48,015 nt of DNA from an uncultured Flavobacteriaceae bacterium (GCA_938010765.1 CALLVX010000082.1:1-48015); one strand, 5' to 3'. Positions 1 to 8,097 are shown, counted from the first letter of the stretch. Translations and numbers: made by a program. The notes: generated from the letters alone by a model not told the origin.

Positions 1-15
1 CGTAAAAAGTATATA

Positions 16-288
16 CTAGTTTACAGCATTGCCTAAATCAGCACCTGCTTTAAACTTAACTACATTTTTAGCAGCAATTTGGATAGTTTTTCCAGTTGAC
101 GGGTTTCTACCTTCTCTTGCATTTCTTTTAGATACAGACCAAGATCCGAAACCTACCAACGATACGCGGTTTCCTTTTTTAAGAGACCCCTCAACGTTTC
201 CTAAGAAAGATTCCAAAGACTTTTTAGCCGCAGCTTTTGTGATGCCAGCGTCAGCTGCCATAGCATCGATTAATTCTGTTTTGTTCAT
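16..288 (-). CDS. HU family DNA-binding protein
   Basis: This 90-residue protein is a complete HU/IHF-type nucleoid protein. Such proteins act as dimers that bend and compact DNA. The N-terminal helices (MNKTELIDAMAADAGITKAA) are followed by the family core around residues 45-65 (GFGSWSVSKRNAREGRNPST), where the conserved RNPxTG motif forms the tip of the DNA-gripping arm. The length matches the family norm of about 90 residues. The gene has its own promoter upstream (334-363) and is separated from fmt by about 175 bp, so it is probably a single-gene unit. HU and IHF subtypes cannot be told apart here, so I give no symbol. Confidence 0.95.
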   Translation of the reverse strand: MNKTELIDAMAADAGITKAAAKKSLESFLGNVEGSLKKGNRVSLVGFGSWSVSKRNAREGRNPSTGKTIQIAAKNVVKFKAGADLGNAVN

Positions 289-333
289 AATGTAATTAAA
301 TTAATTGTTGTTAAAATAATTTTAATCGTTGAA

Positions 334-363
334 CAAATTTATACGGATTTGCTTTGAACGCAA
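334..363 (-). promoter_or_regulatory. Bacteroidota-type promoter of the HU gene
   Basis: On the minus strand there is a TTG (-33 element, 361-363), a 19-bp spacer and TAAATTTG (-7 element, 334-341). This fits the Bacteroidota sigma-A consensus TTG-N19-21-TAnnTTTG. The -7 element ends 45 bp upstream of the HU start codon. Confidence 0.7.
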
Positions 364-464
364 GTAAAACAAGGGGAAATCAGCGTTTTTGTTGATAACT
401 CGGGCTCTTTGTTGATAAAGTGAAGCTTTTTACCTACTTCTCTTAGCCCAATAAGTACGGGGCC

Positions 465-1415
465 TCAAGCCATATACGATTTTTTTTTGATTTCTAGGCC
501 ATTCAACAGATCTGCGACCTTCATTCTTCGTCTTCCTTGCAATTGTATTTCTAACAATTGAATATACCCCCCTTCAACGGCAACCTTCATATCCTTTTTA
601 CCAGCAACGATGGTTCCACTAGTAAGGCTGTGCAAAGCAGGTTCTTTTTGCACCGCATATATTTTTACGATAATTTTTTCTTCCTCCCCGTTTACAAAGT
701 TGCTCCAGGCTACAGGATAGGGACTTAAACCTCGTATATGGTTATAAATGGAATCCAATGGTGCATCCCAGGCTACTTTACAGGTTTCAGTGAAAATTTT
801 AAATGCCTTTTTTAATTCAGGACGCTGCGGTTGCTTCTGCGTCCGTACAAGGCCTTTGGAAATAAGTAGCACTGTTTCTAGCACCAAATCGGCACCCAAG
901 AGCATTAAGCGGTCATGCAGGCTTCCTGCGGTATCATGGTCGGCGATCAAGGTTTCTTTTTGTAAAATGATTTCGCCCGTATCTATTTTATCATCAATAA
1001 AAAAAGTGGTGGCACCGGTTTTGATCTCCCCGTTCATTAGTACCCAATTGATCGGGGCGGCCCCGCGATAATCGGGGAGGAGCGAGGCATGAAGGTTAAA
1101 CGTACCATAGGCCGGCATATCCCAAACAACCTTTGGTAACATTCGAAAAGCGACTACAATTTGCAAATTGGCTTTGAGGGCCTTCAATTCTTCGAGAAAG
1201 GCAACATCTTTTAAATTAGTAGGTTGCATTACTTTTAGGTCATGGGCCAGCGCATATTTTTTGACTGCGGAAGTCTGTAATTTTCGTCCTCTGCCTGCCT
1301 GCCTGTCCGGCGCGGTGATTACACCTACGATAGCATAGTTGGCAGCAACCAAAACCGATAAGGTAGCTACCGCAAAATCGGGGGTCCCCATAAAAACGAT
1401 TCTTATCTTATTCAT
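465..1415 (-). CDS. fmt: methionyl-tRNA formyltransferase
   Basis: The enzyme formylates Met-tRNAfMet using 10-formyl-tetrahydrofolate, so making the initiator tRNA. The 316-residue length is normal. The N-terminal formyltransferase domain starts IRIVFMGTPDFAV. The catalytic set Asn107, His109 and Asp145 lies in NLHASLLPDYRG and DDKIDTGEI, matching E. coli Asn108, His110 and Asp146. The C-terminal OB-like domain that grips the tRNA runs from about residue 205. The start codon overlaps the recQ stop by 4 bp, so fmt is translationally coupled as the last gene of an operon AAA ATPase-recQ-fmt. Confidence 0.96.
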   Translation of the reverse strand: MNKIRIVFMGTPDFAVATLSVLVAANYAIVGVITAPDRQAGRGRKLQTSAVKKYALAHDLKVMQPTNLKDVAFLEELKALKANLQIVVAFRMLPKVVWDMPAYGTFNLHASLLPDYRGAAPINWVLMNGEIKTGATTFFIDDKIDTGEIILQKETLIADHDTAGSLHDRLMLLGADLVLETVLLISKGLVRTQKQPQRPELKKAFKIFTETCKVAWDAPLDSIYNHIRGLSPYPVAWSNFVNGEEEKIIVKIYAVQKEPALHSLTSGTIVAGKKDMKVAVEGGYIQLLEIQLQGRRRMKVADLLNGLEIKKKSYMA

Positions 1416-3304
1416 ACAAGTTCATATTCATTTTTACTATTAATTCGAATTCGCCCTTCTTCCAATAAATACCGAAGGCCTTTCAATACCTGTTTTTCAT
1501 CATAATTCAAAGCGGCGACTATAAATCGGGATCCATGGTCCTTATTTTTTAATAACTTCAGAATTTGTGCCGATATTGCCGCCGGGTTAATGGGTGTCAT
1601 GTTCTTACAGACATCGCAAATACCGCATTTATGAGCGGTCGTTTCCCCAAAATACGCTAGCAGTTGCTGGTTTCGACAGTGCTTGCCATTGTTGACATAG
1701 GCAAGCATTTGGTGTACATGATCGATCTTTATTTGCTGCCTTTCTTTTACCTCCCTTGCAAATCTGTTAATAGTGGTATCATCTTCCCGAGGAACTAAAA
1801 AGGTAATAGATAGGTCACTTTCATTGGCTTGGTATTCAATGATCGCATCTTTTTCGAGTTGTTTCAGTACTTGTAATACCTTCGTTTCGGCAACCCCTGT
1901 TTTCTTAGCCACCAGATGGGTATTGATTTTTGTTTCAAAATCGAAAATGCCGCCATAGGTACGCAATAGGGTCTGTACAATCGAAACAATTGCTTTATTT
2001 TGCTCCAAATAGTCGAACAAAGGTTCTTTACCGATCAGCAATTGCACCAGGGTTTTTTGTGTGAACGTTTCCGTAAGTGAAAAAACCGAGTTTTGATCAA
2101 GAATGCGAAAGGCATTAAAAGTCAACAAGGTGTTCAATTGATAGGTAGCACAAAATGCATTGAAATTTAGTTGATGGGAGGTATCGTTCCCTTCGCCATA
2201 GGCAATTTGAAAATAGTTGTTCAGCTTATTGTAAACCTTTTTTAGATACGCAGTATCGGGAAGTATACTAATAAACTGGTCCTTTACGGCTTGTTGATCT
2301 GTTTTATTGGTCAATAACACCGCTTTGGCCATAGTGCCGTCTCGCCCAGCGCGGCCCGCTTCTTGGAAGTAATTCTCGATACAATCAGGAATTTGGTAGT
2401 GTACCACCAATGCAACATCGGGTTTGTCGATACCCATACCAAAGGCATTGGTGGCAACCATGACCTTTACCTTGTTCTCAAGCCAAAGATCCATTCGTTT
2501 TTGCTTCTCTTTTTTTTGAACGCCCCCATGAAAGAAAGTGGCTTCATAGCCCGAGGCATTTAAATCGCGGGCCAGGTCTTGGGCCAGGCGCCGTGTACGA
2601 ACATATACAATGGCACTTTTCTCAAGAGCAGCGCACAATTGTCTTAAACGGTAGGGTTTGTCTTCTGCAAGGACAACCTCAAAAGCGATATTTTTTCGGG
2701 CAAAAGAATCCTTGACCAATATAGGTACCTGTAACTTTAAATGCATTGAGATATCGTCCACGACCGCTGCGGTCGCCGTTGCGGTAAGGGCAACAATGGG
2801 GGTGTCTGGCAGCAACTCCCGTAGCTTTCCGCATTCCAAATAAGCAGGTCTAAAATCATGGCCCCACTGCGAGATGCAATGAGCTTCATCGACCGCAATT
2901 AAGCTTACGTTCATTCGCTGAATACGCTCTTGTACCAGTTCTTGGCGTAAACGCTCTGGGGAGATATACAAAAAGGTATAGTTGCCATAGAGGCAATTGT
3001 CAAGCAAGTTGCTCACCTCTTCCGCGGGAATACCGCCCGTAAGGGCGATCGCTTTGATTCCTAATAGTTTTAAACGGGCAACTTGGTTTTGAATCAAGGC
3101 GACCAATGGCGAAATTACAATACAAATACCCTCTTGGGCGAGGGCCGGGATTTGAAAACAGACAGATTTACCACCTCCAGTGGGCATTAAGGCCACTCCG
3201 TCTTGGCCTTGCATCAGGGCATCGATAATTTTCTCTTGAGAGCCCCGAAAGCTATCAAAACCCCAATAATACTTTAATATGTCTTTCGGCTTTCGACTCT
3301 TCAC
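1412..3304 (-). CDS. recQ: RecQ family ATP-dependent DNA helicase
   Basis: This is a 3'-5' superfamily 2 DNA helicase for replication repair and recombination. Walker A is GGGKS (residues 43-47), motif II is DEAH (139-142), and motif VI is QEAGRAGRDG. The RecQ-C region has a zinc site with Cys543, Cys560, Cys563 and Cys566. After it comes a winged-helix-like segment, and the protein ends at 630 residues with no clear HRDC domain, so this is a short RecQ. Many Bacteroidota carry a second, longer RecQ elsewhere, which I cannot check. It overlaps the genes on both sides by 4 bp. Confidence 0.94.
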   Translation of the reverse strand: MKSRKPKDILKYYWGFDSFRGSQEKIIDALMQGQDGVALMPTGGGKSVCFQIPALAQEGICIVISPLVALIQNQVARLKLLGIKAIALTGGIPAEEVSNLLDNCLYGNYTFLYISPERLRQELVQERIQRMNVSLIAVDEAHCISQWGHDFRPAYLECGKLRELLPDTPIVALTATATAAVVDDISMHLKLQVPILVKDSFARKNIAFEVVLAEDKPYRLRQLCAALEKSAIVYVRTRRLAQDLARDLNASGYEATFFHGGVQKKEKQKRMDLWLENKVKVMVATNAFGMGIDKPDVALVVHYQIPDCIENYFQEAGRAGRDGTMAKAVLLTNKTDQQAVKDQFISILPDTAYLKKVYNKLNNYFQIAYGEGNDTSHQLNFNAFCATYQLNTLLTFNAFRILDQNSVFSLTETFTQKTLVQLLIGKEPLFDYLEQNKAIVSIVQTLLRTYGGIFDFETKINTHLVAKKTGVAETKVLQVLKQLEKDAIIEYQANESDLSITFLVPREDDTTINRFAREVKERQQIKIDHVHQMLAYVNNGKHCRNQQLLAYFGETTAHKCGICDVCKNMTPINPAAISAQILKLLKNKDHGSRFIVAALNYDEKQVLKGLRYLLEEGRIRINSKNEYELV

Positions 3305-3867
3305 AAATGCAGGGTTTTTACTATGAAATCTACCCTAGCGGTAATACTGGCCATGGGTACTTCAATTACCTTATAGCCAAGTTTGGAATAGGATTCCCAT
3401 AGATGATCGTGAATGGCGAGTGCCTCATCAAAACTTTCAAAACGCTCGTTGTCGACCACATAAATTTCTTTCCAAATAGGTAAAATGAAAATGGTATCGT
3501 ATCGGTGTGTATGGGCACTCTCTAAAAATTCACTCCCATAGGTTTGCCCAAAGTACTCCATATATGCAAGTACGTCGGGAATACCGCGGTCAAAAAAAAT
3601 AGCCCCCTCCTTTTTTAACGAAGCTTCCTTATAGTGTGCTTCTCGAGCACTTAAAATCTTCCGATTAAAATCCAGGGGGTCCTTTACAGAGGCGATCGGG
3701 TTAGTAGTGAAACTCGATAGGGTGCCAGTTTCTTTGGCTTCCAAGGTCATTAGGCGAATCACCTCAGGAAAGCAACGATAGCCCGTTTTTTCCAAGGCTT
3801 CTATCAAACAGGTTTTTCCCGTACTTGGTCCGCCCGTAATCACTATTTTTTGTTGCTCCAAATCCAC
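3301..3867 (-). CDS. AAA family ATPase (AAA_28-like, NadR-kinase-like fold)
   Basis: This 188-residue P-loop protein has Walker A GGPSTGKT (residues 12-19) near the N-terminus and a later acidic motif in AIFFDRGIPD. The overall look is that of small AAA_28 proteins related to the nucleoside kinase domain of NadR, and it is probably cytoplasmic. The physiological substrate is unknown. It is the first gene of the operon with recQ and fmt (4-bp overlap with recQ). A minus-strand -7 element TACTTTTG at 3881-3888 lies 13 bp before the start codon. Confidence 0.8.
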   Translation of the reverse strand: MDLEQQKIVITGGPSTGKTCLIEALEKTGYRCFPEVIRLMTLEAKETGTLSSFTTNPIASVKDPLDFNRKILSAREAHYKEASLKKEGAIFFDRGIPDVLAYMEYFGQTYGSEFLESAHTHRYDTIFILPIWKEIYVVDNERFESFDEALAIHDHLWESYSKLGYKVIEVPMASITARVDFIVKTLHL

Positions 3868-3880
3868 GATTTTCTTAGAA

Positions 3881-3888
3881 CAAAAGTA
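3881..3888 (-). promoter_or_regulatory. -7 promoter element for the AAA ATPase-recQ-fmt operon
   Basis: TACTTTTG read on the minus strand matches TAnnTTTG. No TTG is seen at the usual upstream distance, so only half of the promoter is supported. It lies back to back with the plus-strand element at 3926-3933. Confidence 0.45.
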
Positions 3889-3925
3889 ATCAATCTACCT
3901 AGCTTAAAAAATTACCGTTTTCATG

Positions 3926-3933
3926 TATCTTTG
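3926..3933 (+). promoter_or_regulatory. -7 promoter element for the DUF493 gene
   Basis: TATCTTTG is a perfect TAnnTTTG match ending 13 bp before the ATG at 3947. It overlaps an in-frame upstream ATG at 3923, which therefore cannot be the start of a message made from this promoter. The -33 region is weak. Confidence 0.6.
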
Positions 3934-3946
3934 CAAAAACTGCTAT

Positions 3947-4234
3947 ATGGATACCGAAAAATCGCAAGAATTTTACAAAAGACTCAAAGAGCAATTAAGA
4001 GATAGTAACGAATGGCCCTCAAAATATCTGTATAAATTCATTGTGCCGTCAGAACCTGAAAAAATTGAGCGAATTCATCAAATTTTCGATAATACAGGGG
4101 CCGTTATCGAGTCAAAGCAGTCTAAAAAAGGAACGTACACAAGTATTTCTATAACCGTAATGAGAGAAAATCCGGAAGCCGTAATCCAAAAATATATAGA
4201 AGTAGGGGAGGTCAAAGGGGTTATATCTTTGTAA
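3947..4234 (+). CDS. DUF493 family protein (YbeD-like)
   Basis: This is a small 95-residue cytoplasmic protein of the DUF493/YbeD family, an alpha-beta ferredoxin-like fold with similarity to ACT-type regulatory domains. The core PSKYLYKFIVPSEPEKI and the strand KGTYTSISITVMRENPE are typical. Its molecular function is not established. I chose the start at 3947 (MDTEKSQEF) because the longer reading from 3923 begins inside the promoter element TATCTTTG. Downstream is the promoter of the DUF4290-murA pair. Confidence 0.85.
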   Translation: MDTEKSQEFYKRLKEQLRDSNEWPSKYLYKFIVPSEPEKIERIHQIFDNTGAVIESKQSKKGTYTSISITVMRENPEAVIQKYIEVGEVKGVISL

Positions 4235-4258
4235 AATAGGTAATATGGCATAATTTTG
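4228..4258 (+). promoter_or_regulatory. promoter for the DUF4290-murA unit
   Basis: TTTG (4228-4231), a 19-bp spacer and TAATTTTG (4251-4258) form a complete Bacteroidota promoter. The -33 element overlaps the stop region of the DUF493 gene. Confidence 0.65.
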
Positions 4259-4318
4259 TTAATTTGCCTGCGTTAGTAGAATAGTTACTCTCCGAAGACA
4301 CCACACACAAAAAAATAG

Positions 4319-4990
4319 TTGAGTTTGAATTTAGTAGAAAACCTAGAATATAATACGGAACGTTCTCAATTGATTATTCCGGAATACGGGCGTCATTTTC
4401 AAAAAATGGTCGACCATGCAGTATCAATAGCCGACGTTGAGGAACGCAATAAGGTGGCCAAGTCTATTGTTAGCGTTATGGGAAATTTGCAACCCCATTT
4501 GCGGGATGTACCCGATTTTCAGCACAAGTTATGGGATCAACTTTTTATTATGTCCGATTTTAAATTGGATGTAGAGTCCCCGTTTCCCATAACGAGTAAA
4601 GAGTTATTACAAGAACGCCCCAAACCATTGGCGTATCCTCAAAACCATCCAAAATATCGGTTTTATGGGAACAACATTAAACGTATGATCGATGTAGCGG
4701 TCGAATGGGAAAAAGGCGATATGCGCGATGGTCTGGAATATGCCATTGCGAACCATATGAAAAAATGCTATTTGAATTGGAACAAAGATATGGTTGATGA
4801 TTCAGCTATTTTTGATCATTTATTTGAACTAAGCGACGGCCAGATCGATTTAAAAGGGGAAACGTTGACCGATAGCGGGCAATTTTTGAAAAATAGGATT
4901 GCCAAAACTCCGCGTAACACCAATAACAATAACAAGAAAAGACAGCGCAACACCAATAATAATAACAATCGCGATAAAAAGCGATACTAA
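4319..4990 (+). CDS. DUF4290 domain-containing protein
   Basis: This 223-residue protein carries the Bacteroidota-specific DUF4290 domain over about residues 5-190, seen in EYNTERSQLIIPEYGRHFQ and in the downstream helix LEYAIANHMKKCYLNWNKD. The function is unknown. The last 28 residues are an Asn/Lys/Arg-rich tail with two near repeats (RNTNNNN, then RNTNNNNN). No ATG fits the family start; the reading begins with TTG at 4319, which puts the conserved segment at the N-terminus as in relatives. The gene sits 14 bp before murA and probably shares its message, an arrangement I recall from other members of the phylum. Confidence 0.85.
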   Translation: MSLNLVENLEYNTERSQLIIPEYGRHFQKMVDHAVSIADVEERNKVAKSIVSVMGNLQPHLRDVPDFQHKLWDQLFIMSDFKLDVESPFPITSKELLQERPKPLAYPQNHPKYRFYGNNIKRMIDVAVEWEKGDMRDGLEYAIANHMKKCYLNWNKDMVDDSAIFDHLFELSDGQIDLKGETLTDSGQFLKNRIAKTPRNTNNNNKKRQRNTNNNNNRDKKRY

Positions 4991-5004
4991 TCATTCAATC
5001 GTAA

Positions 5005-6312
5005 ATGGGAACATTTAAAATTGAAGGTGGGCACCGTCTCGCCGGCGAAATTACGCCTCAAGGTGCCAAGAACGAGGCCCTTCAAATACTTTGTGCGGTA
5101 CTTTTGACCGCTGAAGAAGTGGTAATCAGCAACATACCTGATATAGTCGATGTAAATAAACTAATTTCCCTTTTGGAAGACCTAGGCGTCAAAATCCAAA
5201 AAAAAGGGAAAGGATCTTATGTTTTCAAAGCGGATGATGTCAATATAGACTACCTCCAATCCGAACAGTTCAAGCATGATGGCAGAGGTCTTAGGGGATC
5301 CATAATGCTGGTAGGTCCGTTATTGGGCCGTTTTGGCAAAGGGTATATTCCAAAACCTGGAGGTGATAAAATTGGGCGTCGTCGCTTAGATACCCATTTT
5401 GAGGGTTTTATTAATTTAGGCGCCAAGTTCCGTTACAATAAGGAGGAATATTTCTATGGGGTAGAAGCTAAGAAGTTGAAGGGTACCTATATGTTACTCG
5501 ATGAGGCTTCGGTGACCGGTACGGCGAATATCGTAATGGCAGCTGTATTAGCAGAAGGCACTACAACGATATACAATGCCGCCTGTGAACCTTATTTGCA
5601 GCAGCTCTGTAAGATGCTCAACCGTATGGGAGCAAAAATCACGGGTGTTGGATCAAACCTTTTGGTAATCGAAGGGGTAAATAAATTAGGTGGTACCGAA
5701 CACCGCATGTTACCTGATATGATCGAGATAGGTAGTTGGATCGGCCTAGCGGCAATGACCAAAAGCGAATTGACGATTAAAAATGTAAGCTGGGACGATT
5801 TAGGACAGATTCCCAATGTGTTCCGAAAACTGGGAATTCAGGTCGAACGAAAAGGCGATGATATTTATATTCCCGAGCACGTCGACGGTTATGAAATACA
5901 GAATTATATAGACGGTTCTATTTTAACGATTTCCGATGCGCCATGGCCGGGAATGACTCCTGATTTATTGAGTATCATCCTGGTAGTCGCTACCCAAGCA
6001 AAAGGGGAGGTACTCGTACACCAAAAAATGTTTGAAAGCCGCTTGTTTTTCGTGGATAAATTGATCGATATGGGTGCCAAGATCATTCTTTGCGACCCCC
6101 ACCGCGCCACTGTTATGGGCCATAACTTTAAATCTACCTTGAAAGCTACTACCATGGTATCACCCGATATTCGGGCAGGAGTTTCGCTATTGATAGCGGC
6201 ACTTTGCGCAAAAGGGACCTCGACCATTCACAACATTGAACAAATCGATAGGGGATACGAAGATATCGACAATCGGTTGCGCGCTATAGGCGCGAAAATT
6301 GTACGCCTATAA
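5005..6312 (+). CDS. murA: UDP-N-acetylglucosamine 1-carboxyvinyltransferase
   Basis: MurA catalyses the first committed step of peptidoglycan synthesis, transfer of enolpyruvate from PEP to UDP-GlcNAc. The 435-residue length and the EPSP-synthase-like double domain are normal. The PEP-binding KNEALQ motif is at residues 22-27. The catalytic loop reads PGGDKIGRRRLDTH, in which Asp121 (GAT, 5365-5367) takes the place of the Cys115 of E. coli MurA, the residue alkylated by fosfomycin. The enzyme should be active but intrinsically insensitive to that drug. It follows the DUF4290 gene by 14 bp. Confidence 0.97.
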   Translation: MGTFKIEGGHRLAGEITPQGAKNEALQILCAVLLTAEEVVISNIPDIVDVNKLISLLEDLGVKIQKKGKGSYVFKADDVNIDYLQSEQFKHDGRGLRGSIMLVGPLLGRFGKGYIPKPGGDKIGRRRLDTHFEGFINLGAKFRYNKEEYFYGVEAKKLKGTYMLLDEASVTGTANIVMAAVLAEGTTTIYNAACEPYLQQLCKMLNRMGAKITGVGSNLLVIEGVNKLGGTEHRMLPDMIEIGSWIGLAAMTKSELTIKNVSWDDLGQIPNVFRKLGIQVERKGDDIYIPEHVDGYEIQNYIDGSILTISDAPWPGMTPDLLSIILVVATQAKGEVLVHQKMFESRLFFVDKLIDMGAKIILCDPHRATVMGHNFKSTLKATTMVSPDIRAGVSLLIAALCAKGTSTIHNIEQIDRGYEDIDNRLRAIGAKIVRL

Positions 6313-6478
6313 CAGGAGAATTTATAACACATTTCACTCCGCATACCGGCAGTTAGTTTTTTCCATGCATAAGCTAGTTTTCTGCCTAGTTAAAAAAGAC
6401 AGCCTAAAATGGCCTAAGAGCTTCTTGCACTTGGCTATTCTATAGGTTGCTCGTATGGCAAATTAAGAATTTGTAGTA

Positions 6479-6505
6479 GCCCTTTTACATTAAATGGGCC
6501 TTTTT
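6479..6505 (+). terminator. probable terminator after murA
   Basis: GCCC (6479-6482) pairs with GGGC (6496-6499), extended by a short AT stem, and is followed by TTTTT. The stem is short, so confidence is moderate. It ends just before the pirin gene on the opposite strand. The 198 bp between murA and the pirin gene hold nothing else that I recognise. Confidence 0.45.
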
Positions 6506-6510
6506 ATAAC

Positions 6511-7509
6511 TTACTTCTCTACCAAAGTACCATCGGGATATTTGGCGAACCTGCCTTTCTCTTTTGAATGCACATTGTCTGTATGTTGCCATGGCCAACC
6601 GCCAAACTGGGTGAGTTGGTATTCTTGCATGGCCCGTTGTATTTCTTCTTCGGTGTTCATTACAAACGGGCCGTATTTGGCGACCGGTTCTCCCAACGGT
6701 TTCCCTTGTAACAATAGTAAATGGGCGGTCTTGCTACCAGCGGTAATTAACACACTTTCAGATGAGGAAAGTTCAATGCCATTATTGGGCATTATACCTT
6801 TCCCATCAATTAAAATAAGATCACCTTCATAGAAATAAAGGGTTCTATTGGTACCTGTCAAGGCTTTTGGTAAGGTGAATTCCGAATTGGCATCTATATG
6901 AATATTCCAAATTGCTACGTCGTTCTCCTGGAAACTTGCCCAAGAATCTGGTGCCGATTCCGGCGCCTTCGTAGTTTTATAATTACCTGAAATAACTTTT
7001 ATTTTGGTGCCGTTTTCTTCGATTATCGGAATATCTTCATGCCATAGCATTTTAAAATGTGGGGCTACAAACTTGCTTTTTTTAGGGAGGTTGAGCCATA
7101 TTTGAAATAACTCTAAAGGGTTTTCCGTCTGCGTATTCAACAACGGGAATATTTCGCTGTGTTGAACTCCACTGCCTGCGGTCATCCATTGTACATCACC
7201 GTTGCCAAAACGCCCGGCGGCTCCCAAAGAATCCGAATGATCGCAAAAACCTTTATTAACGATAGTAATGGTTTCAAAACCACGATGCGGGTGGGAAGGA
7301 AATCCAGGGATGGTTTGCCCGTGGTACATGCGCCAACCGTCTTTTATGGTAAAGTCGTTCCCTAAATTGCGGCCTTCTAGAGAAGCTTTGGGCCCCATTT
7401 CACCGTTCCCTGCGGGATAGTGGTCTAAATGGTATACACAGAATAAAAAAGGGTCTTGGGTCTGCCATGGAAAACCGAGCGGGAATATTGATAAAATAGG
7501 AGTACTCAT
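6511..7509 (-). CDS. pirin family protein
   Basis: This 332-residue bicupin protein belongs to the pirin family. The N-terminal cupin keeps the metal ligands His73 and His75 (FPSHPHRGFET) and His117 and Glu119 (GSGVQHSE), so an Fe(II) site is likely. The C-terminal cupin follows from about residue 195. Some pirins are quercetin dioxygenases and others are transcription cofactors, so the role here is open. It has no signal peptide. It lies downstream of the VOC gene on the same strand, with a 125-bp dispersed repeat between them. Confidence 0.88.
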   Translation of the reverse strand: MSTPILSIFPLGFPWQTQDPFLFCVYHLDHYPAGNGEMGPKASLEGRNLGNDFTIKDGWRMYHGQTIPGFPSHPHRGFETITIVNKGFCDHSDSLGAAGRFGNGDVQWMTAGSGVQHSEIFPLLNTQTENPLELFQIWLNLPKKSKFVAPHFKMLWHEDIPIIEENGTKIKVISGNYKTTKAPESAPDSWASFQENDVAIWNIHIDANSEFTLPKALTGTNRTLYFYEGDLILIDGKGIMPNNGIELSSSESVLITAGSKTAHLLLLQGKPLGEPVAKYGPFVMNTEEEIQRAMQEYQLTQFGGWPWQHTDNVHSKEKGRFAKYPDGTLVEK

Positions 7510-7526
7510 TCAATGCTAATTTAGAA

Positions 7527-7651
7527 TTTACTCGATAATCGAGATTTAAAATGCTCCGACGCCCGTACGATGAGTATACGGACAGGCTTGCGTCGAAATC
7601 AATGTTGAATTTCTTTTTAATGCCTCGTGGGCTCGCTCCGAGGTAGTTTAC
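7527..7651 (-). repeat. dispersed repeat, copy 1
   Basis: This copy matches the segment at 36654-36765 over its full length. Shared blocks include the near-perfect palindrome CTCGATAATCGAG, GCTTGCGTCGAAATCAAT, AATTTC, TTTTAATG and AGGTAGTTTAC. Here the element can fold, with CGACGC pairing to GCGTCG around a nested CCGTA/TACGG, and CCTCG pairing to CGAGG. It starts three bases after the VOC stop codon on the minus strand. Confidence 0.8.
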
Positions 7652-7653
7652 TT

Positions 7654-8097
7654 TTAATGTTTTGCTGTATTGATTTCTATCCAATTATTTTCAGGATCTT
7701 TCAAATAAATCTGGTGAACTCCGTCGGCCCTTTTGGTGATTGATTTTTCTTTTCCTGGCCAATCCCAATATGGAACACCCTTAGTCTCTAAATGTGCAAT
7801 AACCTTGTCAAGGTTTTGGGTAGCAAGGCAAAGATGTACACTCTTGCTATGTTCTAGGGCTACACTGTCTTTGCCAATCAGATGTAACTGTGAATTTCCT
7901 TGTACTTTGAACCAACGAAAGCCCGTATACGCCGATGGATGGGGAATCTCCTCAAGTTGCAGTATGTCGGCATAAAAATCGCCCACGCTTTCTAGATCCT
8001 TGACAATAAATGAGTAATGATCATATTCAAAATCAAAAGATTGGGCTTGCACTAAGGCACCCAATGCAATACAGCAACATAACAAGAGATTTTTCAT
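7654..8097 (-). CDS. secreted VOC (glyoxalase/bleomycin-resistance fold) protein
   Basis: This 147-residue protein has a Sec signal peptide (MKNLLLCCCIALGALVQAQS) followed by one VOC domain. Its two beta-alpha-beta-beta-beta modules start at DHYSFIVKDLESVGDFYAD and SVHLCLATQNLDKVIAHLE. It ends with the typical IYLKDPENNWIEI strand carrying the metal-ligand Glu. Family members bind metal and act as lyases, dioxygenases or drug-binding proteins; the substrate is unknown, and export to the periplasm is the notable point. The frame opens further upstream to 8190, but the internal ATG at 8097 is preferred because the signal peptide begins there. Confidence 0.85.
   Translation of the reverse strand: MKNLLLCCCIALGALVQAQSFDFEYDHYSFIVKDLESVGDFYADILQLEEIPHPSAYTGFRWFKVQGNSQLHLIGKDSVALEHSKSVHLCLATQNLDKVIAHLETKGVPYWDWPGKEKSITKRADGVHQIYLKDPENNWIEINTAKH

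Noticed and set aside
29-295. Plus-strand ORF opposite the HU gene (88 aa).
   Set aside because: It is the mirror of a clear HU gene and matches no family.
4224-4231. Second TATCTTTG -7-like element at the end of the DUF493 gene.
   Set aside because: It has no upstream TTG at the right distance and overlaps the -33 element of the better promoter at 4228-4258.
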